From Brasenia schreberi (taxonomy: Eukaryota; Streptophyta; Magnoliopsida; Nymphaeales; Cabombaceae), in assembly GCA_036023115.1 (NCBI GenBank), contig JAYKKT010000059.1, forward strand, positions 4,635,501 through 4,699,500: a stretch of 64,000 nt of DNA, read 5' to 3'. How positions within the stretch are numbered: the first letter of the stretch is position 1; each line of letters opens with the position of its first letter. Below the pieces are notes generated by a model. The model ran no database searches. It had not been told where the DNA came from and saw only the letters and a program-made list of their open reading frames with translations. A program made the translations under genes and the position numbers. Shown here in pieces: positions 1 through 11,370 of this stretch.

Positions 1-1506
1 TGCTTTCTTATAAGCCTCTAAAGTTTCACTAGTTTTCTTAGCATAATATAATTTGTAACATACCCTCTTTGCTTTGATTTTATTTTGCACTACTTCGCTC
101 CACCACCAAGATTCTTTTTGTGCCGGTACACCTCCCTTTGATTCACCTAACACATCTTTTGCCACTTTCCTAATATTTATAATCATATTGTTCCACATAT
201 CACAAGGTGTACAACATAATTCCAAGCATCTCCTTCAAGGATCTTCTATTTAAATATATTTTTTTTCTCACTTTTGAGGTTCCACCATTTAGACCGAATA
301 GCTAGATGCACTCTTTTCTTCTTTGTCTATTTTTTTTATTTGTAAATCCATAACTAAAAGTCAATGTTGGGTGGTTAAGCTTTCTCCTAGAATTACCTTG
401 TAATCTTTATGACACGCTCTATCTTTTTTTCTACAAATAAAATAATCAATTTGTGTTTGTGATAAGCCACTCTTATAAGTAATTAAATATTCATCTCATT
501 TTTCGAAGATTGTATTGACTATAAAGAGATCAAAAACAACAACTAAGCCGTTTCCCATTAGATGGGGTCAACTTATAAAGAGATCAAATACCATAGCAAA
601 ATTTTAAATCTCCCTACCTTCCTTATTTATATCCTCAAAACCAAAGTTTTCATGAATACCTTGATATCCTAATGCCTCTTTACCAACATGTCCATTTAAG
701 TCTCCTCCTAAACAAATCATCTCCCTTTGTGGAATTCTTTGAATCACCTTATCTAACTCTTCCCAAAAAGTCGTCTTTATACTATTTTCTAGTCCTACTT
801 GGGGTGCGTAAGCACAAATTATATTCAAAACCTATGCTCCTAACACTAATTTCAACGTCATGATTCGGTCACCATATCGTTCTATGTCTACTACACTATC
901 TTTTAAATCTTTATTTATGATAATACCAACTCCGTTTCGAGCCTTTTCCTTACCTCAGTACCATAATTTAAAACTTGTATCCTTAATCTCCTTTACTTTT
1001 TCTACTTTGTCTCTTGTAAACATAGAATATGAATCTTTCTTTGAATCATAGTATCTACCACCTCCATTAACTTATCGGACAGTGTTCTGATATTTAAATA
1101 ACCCATACAAATCTTATTATCTAGGACTAGCTTCCTTACCCCTTGCATCCGTCCATATTTAAAATACGGAGACTCTCTCTGTAATTTATTCACTAGATTC
1201 GGGCAGCAATGTATCAGTTCTAATTTCTTTACTCACACCCGTCTATAACGTGAGAACCCTCTCTGCAATTGATTCACTACATCTGAGCGAACATTTAGTG
1301 GCCCTTGCTTACTTTTCACTGCATTCGGGCTCTGCAGCGCATCGCTAAGAGGGAACACTCCAACGCAATGCTCATAATTTGTATAATCCATGGTATAAAA
1401 ATCCAACAAAGTTTTATGTTGGTTGTCGAAAGCCTAACACAACCCTCCTCCTTTATCTAGGCTTGGGACCGGCCATGCAAGGGTGATCCCTTACATGGGC
1501 GGAGTT
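1..1506 (-). mobile_element. RTE-type LINE, 5' half, degenerate, cut by window start
   Basis: Read on the minus strand this matches the 5' half of the full-length element at 54456-57727: the 5' head (1430-1506), the endonuclease region (about 600-1190) and the linker before the reverse transcriptase (1-500). Frameshifts and stops break the ORF into short pieces such as 604-828 and 1002-1193. The 5' end sits at the conserved head, next to a GGAGTT (AACTCC on the element strand), so the copy probably reached full length with its 3' half outside the window. It carries a 39 bp secondary insertion at 535-573. Confidence 0.85.
535..573 (-). mobile_element. 39 bp RTE tail insertion with 15 bp target duplication
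   Basis: The insert is the last few tens of bases of the RTE element in antisense: an AAC repeat followed by the conserved tail. It lies between two exact copies of tataaagagatcaaa (520-534 and 574-588). Removing it restores the uninterrupted LINE sequence seen in the other copies. It is an extremely 5'-truncated product of target-primed reverse transcription. Confidence 0.85.
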
Positions 1507-2880
1507 TCTCAAATCATTATAGAGAATGGTAAATGTTACCTGAAGTGAATGCAAACCATGGTGGTGATCTCCGAGTCCCTCCACAGTAATCACATGCATT
1601 CCCTCCAAGGAATAAAGTGGCGCTAGACATGCATTGATGACATAGTGCCTGCACCAGTTTTCAAACGTCAATCTGCTTACGCTATGGTATCATGAAAATG
1701 TCATTTATCTACCTGAAAGCTGCTACAGAGTCATGAGTATACGCCTAACAGTGAAATGGTTATTTTCTGAAGTGACAAAGAAATCTCTGATCCAGAGTTT
1801 ATCATAAATATCAAAAGAATAGAACCAAAGAGACTCACATAAATTTCATCAGGTAATGGTTATAATAAGATACCATGACTGTGCATGCACCACAGCCACC
1901 CTCACCGCAACCCAGTTTAGTGCCTGTAAGCCCTAAGCCTACAAAATTGGAAAGGTTCACATCGTTCACGAAACTCTAAGTGGTACACATAGTAAAACAA
2001 CTCATTTTCAAACATAAGAAAAGGATGAATCTTATTCTGACAACATGTAAAAGAAGAAAGACATGTCAAGGCATCATGAAATATGAACCGAAAAGAAGAA
2101 CTCAGTCTAGAACCAGAAATGTATAAAAGAAAATTGACAAATTTGAAGCCGATAATGGCAATATAGAAGAAAGCATGGTAAGATTTATTTTGCTTTATTT
2201 ACCATACTTCATAATTCTCAACAACAAACACCAAAACTTATAGAACAACTTTTCTGCCTTTATCATGAGATAAGCCCAAGGCATTTCAGTGCTCAAAGCA
2301 GCAGGTATTATTCATATTCACCAAAGGTTGACTACAGTATTCCTTTTGGCAGAACCCTTGTTTTGACATAAAAAATAAGGTAGTCCACCAAATCCTATTT
2401 CAGAAGGTTTATGAGTAATAATATGAAAAAATATTACATAAATTTACAATAGTCAAGCCTTATGCAGCAAGGTCGATGAAAAAACTCAAGCATAGACCAA
2501 GGCGCCATGCTTATTAAGAACAAAATGAAACTGAAATAAGAATTCACAGCAAACTCGTTAGAAGCACATGCCTATCACTTCAGACTTTGCCTTTGTTTGT
2601 TCATCAGCGAAAAAAGGGGCAGTTAGGATCTATTAGAGAAGGTATCCAAGCCACCAACAGCAACAGAATTCTGTGCTATCACACGTCTTCCTTGAACCAA
2701 ACCTCAAGATCTACTTCATTATTGTAAGGAATATTTCTTTTACTTCCTCTCAACACTCATGTTTCCTTGTGAAACCATTATACTTCTGTTGATGTTGGTT
2801 ATGTAAGGAAAAAATGTTCCATGCTGAAGCCTAATATGTCTATTATCTCTGCAGGTTATTTGTTTTGAAGGCCATTTGAC
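1507..2880. other. No gene recognised; upstream of ATP-citrate lyase fragment
   Basis: AT-rich DNA without a convincing ORF. A pyrimidine tract ending in ctgcag at about 2841-2854, before the ATG at 2884, looks like a 5'-UTR intron acceptor of the ATP-citrate lyase copy that follows. No other feature is supported. Confidence 0.4.
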
Positions 2881-2883
2881 AGC

Positions 2884-3782
2884 ATGGTGACTGGTCAAGT
2901 GTTCTCCAAAAATACACAAGCTTTATTCTAGAACTATAAACAGCTTCCTATACAGCGCATGCTTGATTTTGACTTTTTATGTGGTTTGTATATTTTCATA
3001 TTGGAAATTCAGTGCATCCATTAGATTCTGTTGAGTTGCTAATCCAGCTGTTTTTGGATGTACCCAGGGAGGGAGACTCCATCTGTTGCTGGTATCATAA
3101 ATCCTGGTTCTGAGGGATTTCAGAAACTGTTCTTCGGACAGGAGGAAATTGCTATTCCCGTCCATGGAAGGTGATCAAATTTCCTATAACATATGTTCTA
3201 GGAATCCAGGAGATTCTTCTTAATCAACTTCCTCTCTTTCTTCTTTCTTTTTCCTGTTTCAGCGTAGAAGCATCATGTCGTGCACACCCAATCACTGATG
3301 TTTTTATCAACTTTGCATCCTTTAGAAGGTCAGTGGCAGCTTCATGCATAAGATGGAAATATGTGTAGACTTCAGTAGGCTGTTCTCTATTTTTGGGTGA
3401 CTAAATTTGTGTTTTGCTGTATTCTCAGTGCTGCCGCCTCCTCTTTGGCTGCCCTTAAACAGCCTACAATCCGTGTTGTGGCTATAATTGCTGAAGGTGT
3501 CCCAGAAGCTGATACGAAACAGTTGATTTCTTATGCCAGGGCAAATAATAAGGTGGAATTACTGACCTTTTCTTTCTTTTTTTGCATTTTTGAGCAACCA
3601 TGCAACTTATCAACAATAGATTAGAAGTGTGTACGAATGAAATTTTTTTTGCTAAACTCTCTGTTCAACCTAATATAGTTATTCTCATTGACAGGTGGTT
3701 ATTGGTCCAGCTACTGTTGGTGGCATTCAAGCTGGTGCCTTTAAGATGGGGGACACTTCAGGAACAATCGAGAATATAATTC
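2884..3782 (+). pseudogene. ACLB: ATP-citrate lyase beta subunit, truncated pseudogene
   Basis: Five exons can be read: 2884-2983, 3068-3170, 3263-3328, 3429-3552 and 3695 to about 3782. They give MVTGQVFSKNTQALF, then LPIQRMLDFDFLCG, RETPSVAGIINPGSEG, QEEIAIPVHG, TDVFINFASFR, LAALKQPTIRVVAIIAEGVP and VVIGPATVGGIQAGAFKMGD. These match the N-terminal CoA-ligase-like part of plant ACLB, a cytosolic enzyme making acetyl-CoA from citrate. The copy is broken in two ways. Codon 16 is TAG at 2929-2931, where the family has Tyr. Homology stops abruptly after ...TSGTIENII at about 3782, so roughly four fifths of the protein is missing. Introns with normal GT-AG borders are kept, so the copy arose by DNA duplication, not from mRNA. 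Confidence 0.9.
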
Positions 3783-6050
3783 CCATAAGATCTATTCTAC
3801 ATGAGTTGCCATCCTAGACAAACCCATAAGATCTATCCTACACGAGTTGTCATCCTGGCCAAACCCGCAAAATCTATGCAATTTTGTGTTATTAGTGCCC
3901 CGGGCAATTCTTTTAACGTATTCTTGATGGAGATGGCGGCACATTGCCATTTTGGGACTCGCATCAAATTTCCCTTTTATCCATCTGAACCTAGTCATGA
4001 ACTACACCATAGACTCAATTTGATCTTGCTTTGTGCCGATTAGGTCCGCCAAAGTATTTTTGAAGGCCAGCAAGAAAAACCTTTTGTACAAGAGCTTTTC
4101 CATCTGAGCCCATATTTGAACTAAATTAGGAGGCAACACTGAAGATCAACGGAAGTCAGTCCCTATAAACAAAGAAGGAAAAAGCTGTAGTTTGGTTCAA
4201 CTCTGTCAAAAATGTATTGGAAATCTTCGGGATCATCTCCCAAGTTCCCTTAAGCTGGTAGAATCTAACATCAAATAAAAGAAATGGGTAAACTACAAAG
4301 TACTTTTGTGAAGTTTTCCTATATACACATATAAAATGTATATATATAAAACCATTCCCATGGGGTCATAATCCTCATCCCCACCCCCACCCCCTTGTCT
4401 CTTTTGTGTTAGACACCAACTATGTGGTTTGAGTGTCCGTTGTTTCTCTTTGGATCTTGTTATCACCAAAAATCACATGGATCAAAGAAGACAATTTCAA
4501 AGAGTAATTGTCAACTTCTTAATATGAGCACATGCAAGGAATTCTAAAAGGTACTTTGAAAACCAATGAACAATAAGTCGTTATAACTATTAAGGCAAAA
4601 ATAATGCCCCTACTAACAAATAGAAAGAATACTTTTTAAAATTAGGTATAGTAGTAATCAAACAGTTAGAGAAGTCGAGGAGTTATGTGGAGAATCAAAG
4701 AAGAATCTAGAACCAAAGAAGGGGTTGCTTCTTGAAGGAATAAACAATCATCATCTCACATATCATCAACTTTTCTATTTCATTTCTTGTTGCATTTTGT
4801 TCATTTTCCTTCTTAAGTCCATTGTTATACCCCTCTTCCTAGGTTATAAGATTTTCCTACATTTAGTCTTCTTGTGAATTTGTTCTTGTTGTACTTAGTC
4901 AAATAATCCAACCCACAACTATAATTTGCTATAAATTTGCTTCAAATTTTTAACTTCATAATAAATTCATTTTTGGGTGGATCTTTCCAATTTTTGTGTG
5001 AAAAGCTCATCTTTTATAATTTACAATATATCAAGAATCACTCGAGTCTAAGTTCAGATAAGTGAGATACAAGGAAACCAATCTGACACTATTAAAGGTA
5101 CATGATATCTCGGCCAAAAATACCTTCCCGAGAAAAGAATATAACTGAGTCGATTGCGATAGGAATTCACCAACTTTTAATTCTTTGGAAAGCTCTATGT
5201 GTCTTCTTTCTGAGAAATCAATAATCACATGAATTGGATCCTGATTGGGTCCCAATAAGATTAGAAGAATCACAAAATGAAAACCAACTCTTATCATATT
5301 CAACTAACTTTTGGTTTGTTGAATAGCTTTATATTCTTATTTTTTAAGGCACCAAGAATTCCATCAATTGGAGTTGCATCGAAGGATATACAGCTAAAAT
5401 ACCTTAACCTTGTTAAAATATCCAGGACTAACCTTATTTCTTGAAAATTCTTGAAGTTCCCAAGTTTTGGACTCGGTTTTGACTCAAAGCTCGTCATGAA
5501 CTTGAGAAAGCTCGAGAAGAGGCCCTATAAAGTGGCGAAAGATCAGGATAGAAACTCGTGCATAACAATATCTCAAAGAATTGTCTGCCGAGGAAATGAG
5601 ACCTTTGTTATAAGAGAGGGAGGGTTCAAAAGACAAGCCACTGGAAAAAAGGTTGAAGCTATTGAGGAATGAAGGTCTTTCTGAAATGTGACAGGAAGCT
5701 TGTGTTGCAGGCTTTATAAGGAGTGCAAAATTTGCTAAAGAATTCATGTGAGGCTTCAACATGCCTCTAAACGTCACAGGGGAGCTTCTGTTAATAGTCA
5801 GAATTTTCATAGATCTGTAAAAAATAGTAAATACCGTTTGTTGATTGGTAAGATAATAAATGCCGCTTTCCATGGTAAATGCGGTTTGCCAATATGAAGC
5901 AAACAAAATCAGTAAATGGCGAATCGTCTCACCGACGCACATCAACAAACTAGAAATCGATTAATATAATGGTCAAAGAAACCACCATTGACAGGTGCCA
6001 TAACTGACCGAAATCACTGGAGAAATGCAACTTATTGTCCTATGGTGGTA
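3783..6050. other. No gene recognised
   Basis: Short ORFs on both strands (for example 3792-3998 minus, 5484-5948 minus) have no recognisable motif or splice context. The homology break of the ATP-citrate lyase fragment lies at the left edge. The sequence after it (3790-4150) may be an old repeat, but I cannot assign it to a family. Confidence 0.3.
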
Positions 6051-6113
6051 AAGATTATAAATACAGAGAAGAAGAAAGGAAGGAAAAGGAGATTTCCATA
6101 CTAACACCCGAAA

Positions 6114-6437
6114 ATGAAGAACTTTCTCGTACAAATTTTCATTCTTGTTGTGCCATATTGTTTGTTCATCATGAGTAGCTTCATGGAATCAAATCATCTA
6201 CTTTACATTCATTTCTATACTATTTGTTCGCCAATAAACAGTTATCTCGGATCGCATCCCAACTCTTTTGCTTTAGTTTCATTTTATTTGTTTGTCACAA
6301 TTAGCTTTTTAGAATTGAATTTAACCTTCTTCAATCCAAGTTACTGCTGTGGAGGCTTGGGGAACCTTCGGTCCCATCATTTCAAGTTCTCTCTGCTTTG
6401 GAGGTACAACAATCTGCAGACGCATCTCTATTGCTAA
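6114..6437 (+). CDS. Hypothetical short ORF with signal-peptide-like start
   Basis: A 107-codon ORF starts MKNFLVQIFILVVPYCLFIM, a hydrophobic stretch that would act as a signal peptide or membrane anchor. A TATA-like ATTATAAATA lies about 60 bp upstream (near 6052). From about 6345 a second frame stays open to 6531 and overlaps the first, so the true gene, if any, could be spliced between frames. The protein is not recognised. The hydrophobic composition of AT-rich DNA alone can produce this, so it is weak. Confidence 0.2.
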   Translation: MKNFLVQIFILVVPYCLFIMSSFMESNHLLYIHFYTICSPINSYLGSHPNSFALVSFYLFVTISFLELNLTFFNPSYCCGGLGNLRSHHFKFSLLWRYNNLQTHLYC

Positions 6438-6933
6438 TCACAGATTCAGCCAAAGGTTATTGAAAGCGTCAACCCAAACCACGGTTCTTGTCAAGCCCCG
6501 ATCAACCTTTAATATCTACCTGTCTCATTAGGGAGATTTTTGCGTGCTAACAACTAATGAAAGAAAAAAAAAAAGGGGTCTCGTGGGACCTCTCGGTTGA
6601 TTATTTATAGAAAAATATTATCATGAAACATAGACTTAAATATTAAAAAGATGGATCTAATTGAGGCGAGGTGGGTTGTCCACCTTAACCATAACTTATA
6701 AAACTAAAGAAAACGCGCAACCCCATGGTTACGCCATATTCTCCGTTTTCTACTCTATTCGCTTCACCTTCGAAGATTGACTCTTGCGGAGCACGGCCTC
6801 TTCAATTCTGAGGCTTGCGGAGCAAGAGTTCAGATGAGACTAAGCCCTGACTTGGTTTGGTATTTAATCGACCATATGCTTCGCAAATTTCGAAGATATA
6901 CAAGTTTTCCTTGATACGAACTACACGAAATTC

Positions 6934-7880
6934 ATGGCGAATCGTTTCCAGCTGCTAATACTCTTCATCGTAGCGTTGGCTCTCGATGTCATTCTCCCGA
7001 ATGCTAATGATGAATGTGAGTAGATAATTAGTTTCTTCTTCTCCTCTGGTTTCTCTTTTAGTCCGTTATAAATATTGAACTCATTGCATATTTGACAACT
7101 AAATGAACGAAGAAAGCTCCGAATTAGCAGAGGTTTTAGATCTTTGGCACTGCATTTGCATCTGGCTTTCGCAGGCTTCGACTTGCCGAATCATTTCAAT
7201 TTTGTCTTTCACAAAACAAATCGATGGTCTATCTTCAAATCCATCTAATCCTATTTCAACATTTCAAAGTTTATCCATCCTTTCGCCTCGCATCAAAAGA
7301 CTAGGAGTTCCAATGTACATTTATACAGTTCTCTTGATTAGGCGAAAGAGTCACACCCAGTATCCACGAGCATTCCCAAGTAGTCAAACCCGATTTTCTT
7401 AATCCAATGAGTGACACGAAGCCGACGTGTAAGAGAGGAATCTACTGCCGAGAGAGAGAGAGAACCATGTGCAGTCCATTCATGGTCTGTTCTTGATCAA
7501 AATAAAATGTTTAGCATAACGAATTGCTTCTGCTTGCTTCAGTGTCACTCAACCTTGTTCGTAGAAGTAGCTGCTTGATCATGGACTCCAAAGGAAACTC
7601 ATTGTTTGGTGATCTGTGCATAAATGCCGAAGTGGCCGGACAAACCAGACCTGATGCGGAAGTTCGGGTCCTTGCAAACGTCTGGCACGCCGCAAAACCT
7701 TGCTACACAATTAACAATATTACAGTGAGCCACACAAATAAGCAAACTGTTTTCTCACAATTCAACAATGAAAACTACGGTGACAGATACCGCCTTCCTC
7801 AATTTAGCTTTCTGAAGTATCGCAAGTATTACTACTTTTACTGCTTTTTGGTTGCCCTGGACCATATGATTGGTCGTTGA
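6934..7880 (+). CDS. Hypothetical small secreted protein, two exons
   Basis: Exon 1 (6934-7015) encodes MANRFQLLILFIVALALDVI and ends LPNANDE: a basic start, a hydrophobic core and a small-residue cleavage region typical of a secretory signal peptide. A GTGAGT donor follows at 7016. An acceptor at 7541-7542 joins in frame to an exon open to the TGA at 7878-7880, giving about 139 residues. The mature part has three cysteines (contexts SSCLIM, GDLCIN, KPCYTI) and an N-glycosylation-like NNIT. A further donor-like GTGAGC near 7722 means the 3' end could differ. No family is recognised. Evidence is the fit of signal exon, donor, acceptor and reading frame only. Confidence 0.4.
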
Positions 7881-8126
7881 TTGATGTAATTTTTTCCCTT
7901 TCGATTCTATTGATCAAGGTCTTGACTGTTGCCTGACCCCACTTGTAAATTAGGAGGAATAATGTGTCAATTAATGTGCCCATGCACCAACATTGTAATG
8001 CCTACAAAAGATAGGTCGTAATACAAAAAGTTCTCCAATCCTTGGCAGTGATCTTTAATTTAGTTGGCAAAGAAGTAAATTGTTTAATTTCCATTTATGA
8101 TCTGATTGTGATGATTGTCTTTACTG

Positions 8127-8265
8127 GCAACAACAACTAAGCCTCATTTTTTCACATTAAATGAGGTCGGCTACATGGATTAAGTCCGTCGAAACCTTAA
8201 CCCAACCTTACTTTTTTATCCGAGCTTAGAACGGTCATGCAAGGATAATCCCTTACGTGAGGAGT
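8127..8265 (-). mobile_element. Miniature RTE derivative (5' head joined to 3' tail)
   Basis: On the minus strand this 139 bp block begins with the RTE 5' head (about 8160-8265) and passes directly into the RTE 3' tail with its GTT repeat (8127-8160). Nearly the whole 3 kb coding region is missing. It is flanked by an 18 bp imperfect target duplication, tgatgattgtctttactg (8109-8126) and tgatgatcatctttactg (8266-8283). It has no coding capacity and would depend on RTE enzymes. Confidence 0.75.
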
Positions 8266-8289
8266 TGATGATCATCTTTACTGAACAAA

Positions 8290-8370
8290 GACAAAAGTGC
8301 CCTTCACACAAAGAGCAATAGCTAACTGGCTGGCTGGTCGATTCACAAGTTGAGGGCCATGGGTTCAATC
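8290..8370 (+). mobile_element. tRNA-like SINE, 5' part
   Basis: The block starts with a CACAAAGAGCAATAGCTAAC segment. It holds an A-box-like TAGCTAACTGG and, about 40 bp on, a B-box-like GGGTTCAATC, the spacing of an internal RNA polymerase III promoter. Copies with the same order occur at 9250-9356 and 48312-48415. Here it stops soon after the B box, where the duplicated unit begins. Confidence 0.5.
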
Positions 8371-8505
8371 AATGTAGTGCCTACAAAAGATAGGTCGTAA
8401 TACAAAAAGTTCTCCAATCGTTGGCAGTTATCTTTAATTTAGTTATCAAGGCAGTAAATTGTTTAATTTTTATTTCTGATGTGATTAATAATGATCATCT
8501 TTACT

Positions 8506-8683
8506 TATAACAATAACTAAGTCTTTTTCTCATATTAGATGAGATCGGCTTTTTGAATTTTTGTTTCCATACAACTCTATCATAATTTGTAGAATCCATG
8601 ATAAATAAGTCCTACAAAGTTTTATGATTGTCGAGAAGCCTAATGCAAACCTTTCTCTTTTATCCGGGCTTGAGACCGAGAGC
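8506..8683 (-). mobile_element. Miniature RTE derivative, interrupted head
   Basis: Antisense copy of the same head-plus-tail design as 8127-8265, but with a longer head. On the minus strand the part from the LINE start through the segment around its initiating region is joined to the 3' tail at 8506-8560. The outermost part of the head is missing where GC-rich DNA begins at about 8684. Confidence 0.65.
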
Positions 8684-9228
8684 GCGTCGACCTTTGATAG
8701 ACATAAGGGGCACTGACGCTGGGATCCCTTGGATTAGACCAAATTGCCTGGCGAAGCTGTGGGGGAAGTAGGGTTCGGCTGACACGCCATTGTTAACCGC
8801 TCTCGTCCCGAGTACAGAGCACCAACGGCCTTCAGAAGGATCTGAAGCTCATAAGATTGGCGTCGAGCCGAGCTCGTGAACACAAGCGACCCAAAGGGAA
8901 AAGGTCCCAAGACAGACGGATTCGAATCGCGATTCTCTTCTCTACTACCTTTTTCAAAAGGAGACCAGTGGCCGAGACCCAGACTGAACCGTCACAGCTC
9001 AAGCGGTCCCACGGCGATAGGGCCGAATTCTGGGAAGTACAAGTGGATCCACCATTGGAGTAGCCAGAATGGCCTGCCGACGCCATACAAGTCACGCCCA
9101 GTTTTTATCCGATCCAGGCCAAGCCAATCGGCCGGTAGAGTTGAGCCAACAGAAGAGGGGCAAGTGAGTGCCAGCGGCACCCCAGAAAGAGAGATACATA
9201 TTCCATATTCTCTAGCTGGGCTCAAGCA
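8684..9228. other. GC-rich inserted block, possibly organelle-derived
   Basis: About 545 bp of clearly higher G+C than the AT-rich flanks interrupts the second tandem unit. It contains overlapping ORFs on both strands (8876-9271 plus, 8832-9095 minus) without recognisable domains. Long overlapping ORFs are expected by chance in GC-rich DNA. The composition resembles plant mitochondrial spacer DNA, but no mitochondrial gene is visible, so the origin is inference. Confidence 0.35.
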
Positions 9229-9249
9229 TTGCGAACAAAGACAAAATCA

Positions 9250-9356
9250 CCCTTCACACAAAGAGCAATAGCTAACGGCTGGCTGGTCGATTCACAACTT
9301 GAGGGCCATGGGTTCAGTCAATAGCCGAGGCTTAAGTCTAGCTTTGACCTCCCCAA
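9250..9356 (+). mobile_element. tRNA-like SINE copy
   Basis: Same order as 8290-8370: CACAAAGAGCAATAGC, an A-box-like TAGCTAAC, a GTCGATTCACAACTTGAGG core and a B-box-like GGGTTCAGTC. It extends further than the first copy, into a GCTTAAGTCTAGCTTTGACC segment that is also seen, diverged, in the 48312 copy. Confidence 0.5.
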
Positions 9357-9359
9357 AAT

Positions 9360-11370
9360 GGATCTGAGGAGAAAAACTGCTATTCTCACTTCTCATCCGG
9401 GCTCGGAGAAGTGACCGGCTGGAGCCCTACTGATGATGGGAAGAAAGGGGAGCCCTCCAAGATGGCATGCATTTTCACGTGGGTACCCAACTTCCCATCA
9501 GTAGTGACCCAATAGGCTTGTGTTTTCCAGTCCCTCCAAAATTGCATTCATGGTAAAATCTTGGTTTATGCAAATCATCCGCCGTTCCCAGCGCGCATAT
9601 TATCTACATACGGATTGGAAGTCTTGTTATGCAAAGACTGATCTGGGTATTGTAGGAGGGAAACTCATCCATTTTTTTTCAATCTTTGGATCATAATATA
9701 CATATTCATTTAGTGAAAATGGTGCAACATGCATGAATATGAGGCAAAGGATGAACTGATATCATAATCTAGGAGGCAACAACATACTTATACAACATGA
9801 ACTAATAGAAACGGAACTTGATCATGTTGGATTACTTTGTATATTTCAGTATTAATTAATTATTAGTTCAATCACAAGCATAACTAAGCAACCACTTTTG
9901 ACCCTAAAACTAAACCAAGAGTGGATCAAGACTAAGTTAATTGTGGGAATTATGTTGTAGGTTGGATTACTCACAAGCCATTCAAATAGCAGCCCTACCT
10001 TGTAACTCCTTTTGTGGTCAGTTGATTGATAGGTTTCTAGAACATCTGCCTAATAGGGTCTAAGCTGAAGATAATTCTAACCTCACATGACAACATGTAG
10101 TGATGCAATTTTTGAGTTGCTCATATTAATGCCAAATACATTTTTTTTAATCGGTTGTACTTTTACTCGGACCTAATCAGCGTTTTGGATATATAATATA
10201 TGATAACTTTGGTTTTTCCATCATCTTTATATTATGTGAGGAGGGCTCCTAGGTTGACTCATGAATGGATAGGTAGGAGGAGAGCTCATCCAATCACAAG
10301 GATTTAAGAATAGGAGATACTCATGGTCTCACTCAAAGTTAATGTTCTTGCGAAACAATCGATTGAACGATTCACATTTTATGGCTAACGATGTTGGTGA
10401 CCAAAGGTAGAGAATTGGGGTGCAAGTAATTTATTAACTGTGGGGACAAGGAGTGGTAAATAAAGCTACCCAAGGTTAATATTTAGTTTGTGGGAGAGTT
10501 ATATTTAATAGGCATATTGTTAGTACACGATTCTTGTATAACTTAGTCCTAAAAATTTCATCTAATACTTTAAATTTTGCATCATCATTAGAATTTCTTG
10601 ATAAGCTTCACGGTATTTGTATAATCTCTTGAACGATCGAGTCACTCAAATATTCATCTATACTTACTATCTCATAACCAAACTATAGCAAAAAGCCAAA
10701 CAATATTATCCAAATTATCGCATAAGTCTCACACAACTGTCCTCCACAAGTTTTCACCTGCTATTTTTGTACACCCTATGAATTTGTTCTTATAAAAGAA
10801 AAAATTAACACATTGTTCCATTAGCCCTGTTTTCCCGATGTCTGATTTAGCAATGGATGAGTATATATATATATATATATATATCGATTACTTTGATGAG
10901 TCTGTTCTTTGTGTTGATGTAAAGGTCATCCATTAAGATAAGTGTCAGATTGGATTAGAATCAGTCTCATAACGTTATTGTTGGACAATGGATTACAGAC
11001 AACGAGTTGCATATTCTGCTAATGACGGTGAGGCTGATGTTTCACCGGTTTTGATGCCAAAGGGTTGCAGATGAAAAGGAGTCTGCGCTGGCAAGGCATT
11101 GCCATTCATAAAACGTTCTCAGCAACCAGAGAAACTCGTTATTCATTTTCTCTTTGTATGATACTGCCACCATTGAGCACATGTTTTAGTTTCTGTTCTT
11201 GTCGCTAGGGTAGCTCTTGTCGATCCTACATTCAACACCACTCGATTTGGTGTGTAGAAAGTGTAAGTTATTGGTGGCTACTTTAGGCCTACCATGAAAT
11301 AGGGGAAGAATTTCTCTTCCTCAAATTTCATGAGTTGTGTTTTATAAAAGATAAACATAAACATAAAATT
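9360..11370. other. No gene recognised
   Basis: AT-rich intergenic DNA with no convincing ORF. A (TA)n microsatellite lies at about 10862-10884. An imperfect inverted repeat around a pyrimidine-purine core lies near 9428-9502 (ctactgatgatgggaag against its near complement). Confidence 0.4.

Larger units (their letters stand above)
7995..8505. repeat. Tandem duplication, two units of about 135 bp core
   Basis: The stretch 7995-8127 is repeated at 8371-8505 with a few changes (shared landmarks: the block beginning tgcctacaaaagatagg, and the paired gatcatctttact ends). The tRNA-like SINE start at 8276-8365 likewise recurs at 9231-9322. The whole is best read as a duplicated unit, the second copy of which is interrupted by inserts at 8506-9228. 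Confidence 0.75.

Noticed and set aside
5484..5948. 154-codon minus-strand ORF
   Set aside because: No motif, signal peptide or conserved block; overlaps open frames on the other strand.
8832..9271. Overlapping ORFs of 68-131 codons in the GC-rich block
   Set aside because: Open on both strands and several frames at once, with no domain or splice signal; expected from high G+C.
9428..9502. Inverted repeat as terminal repeats of a MITE
   Set aside because: Arms of about 15 bp with no flanking target duplication that I can see.
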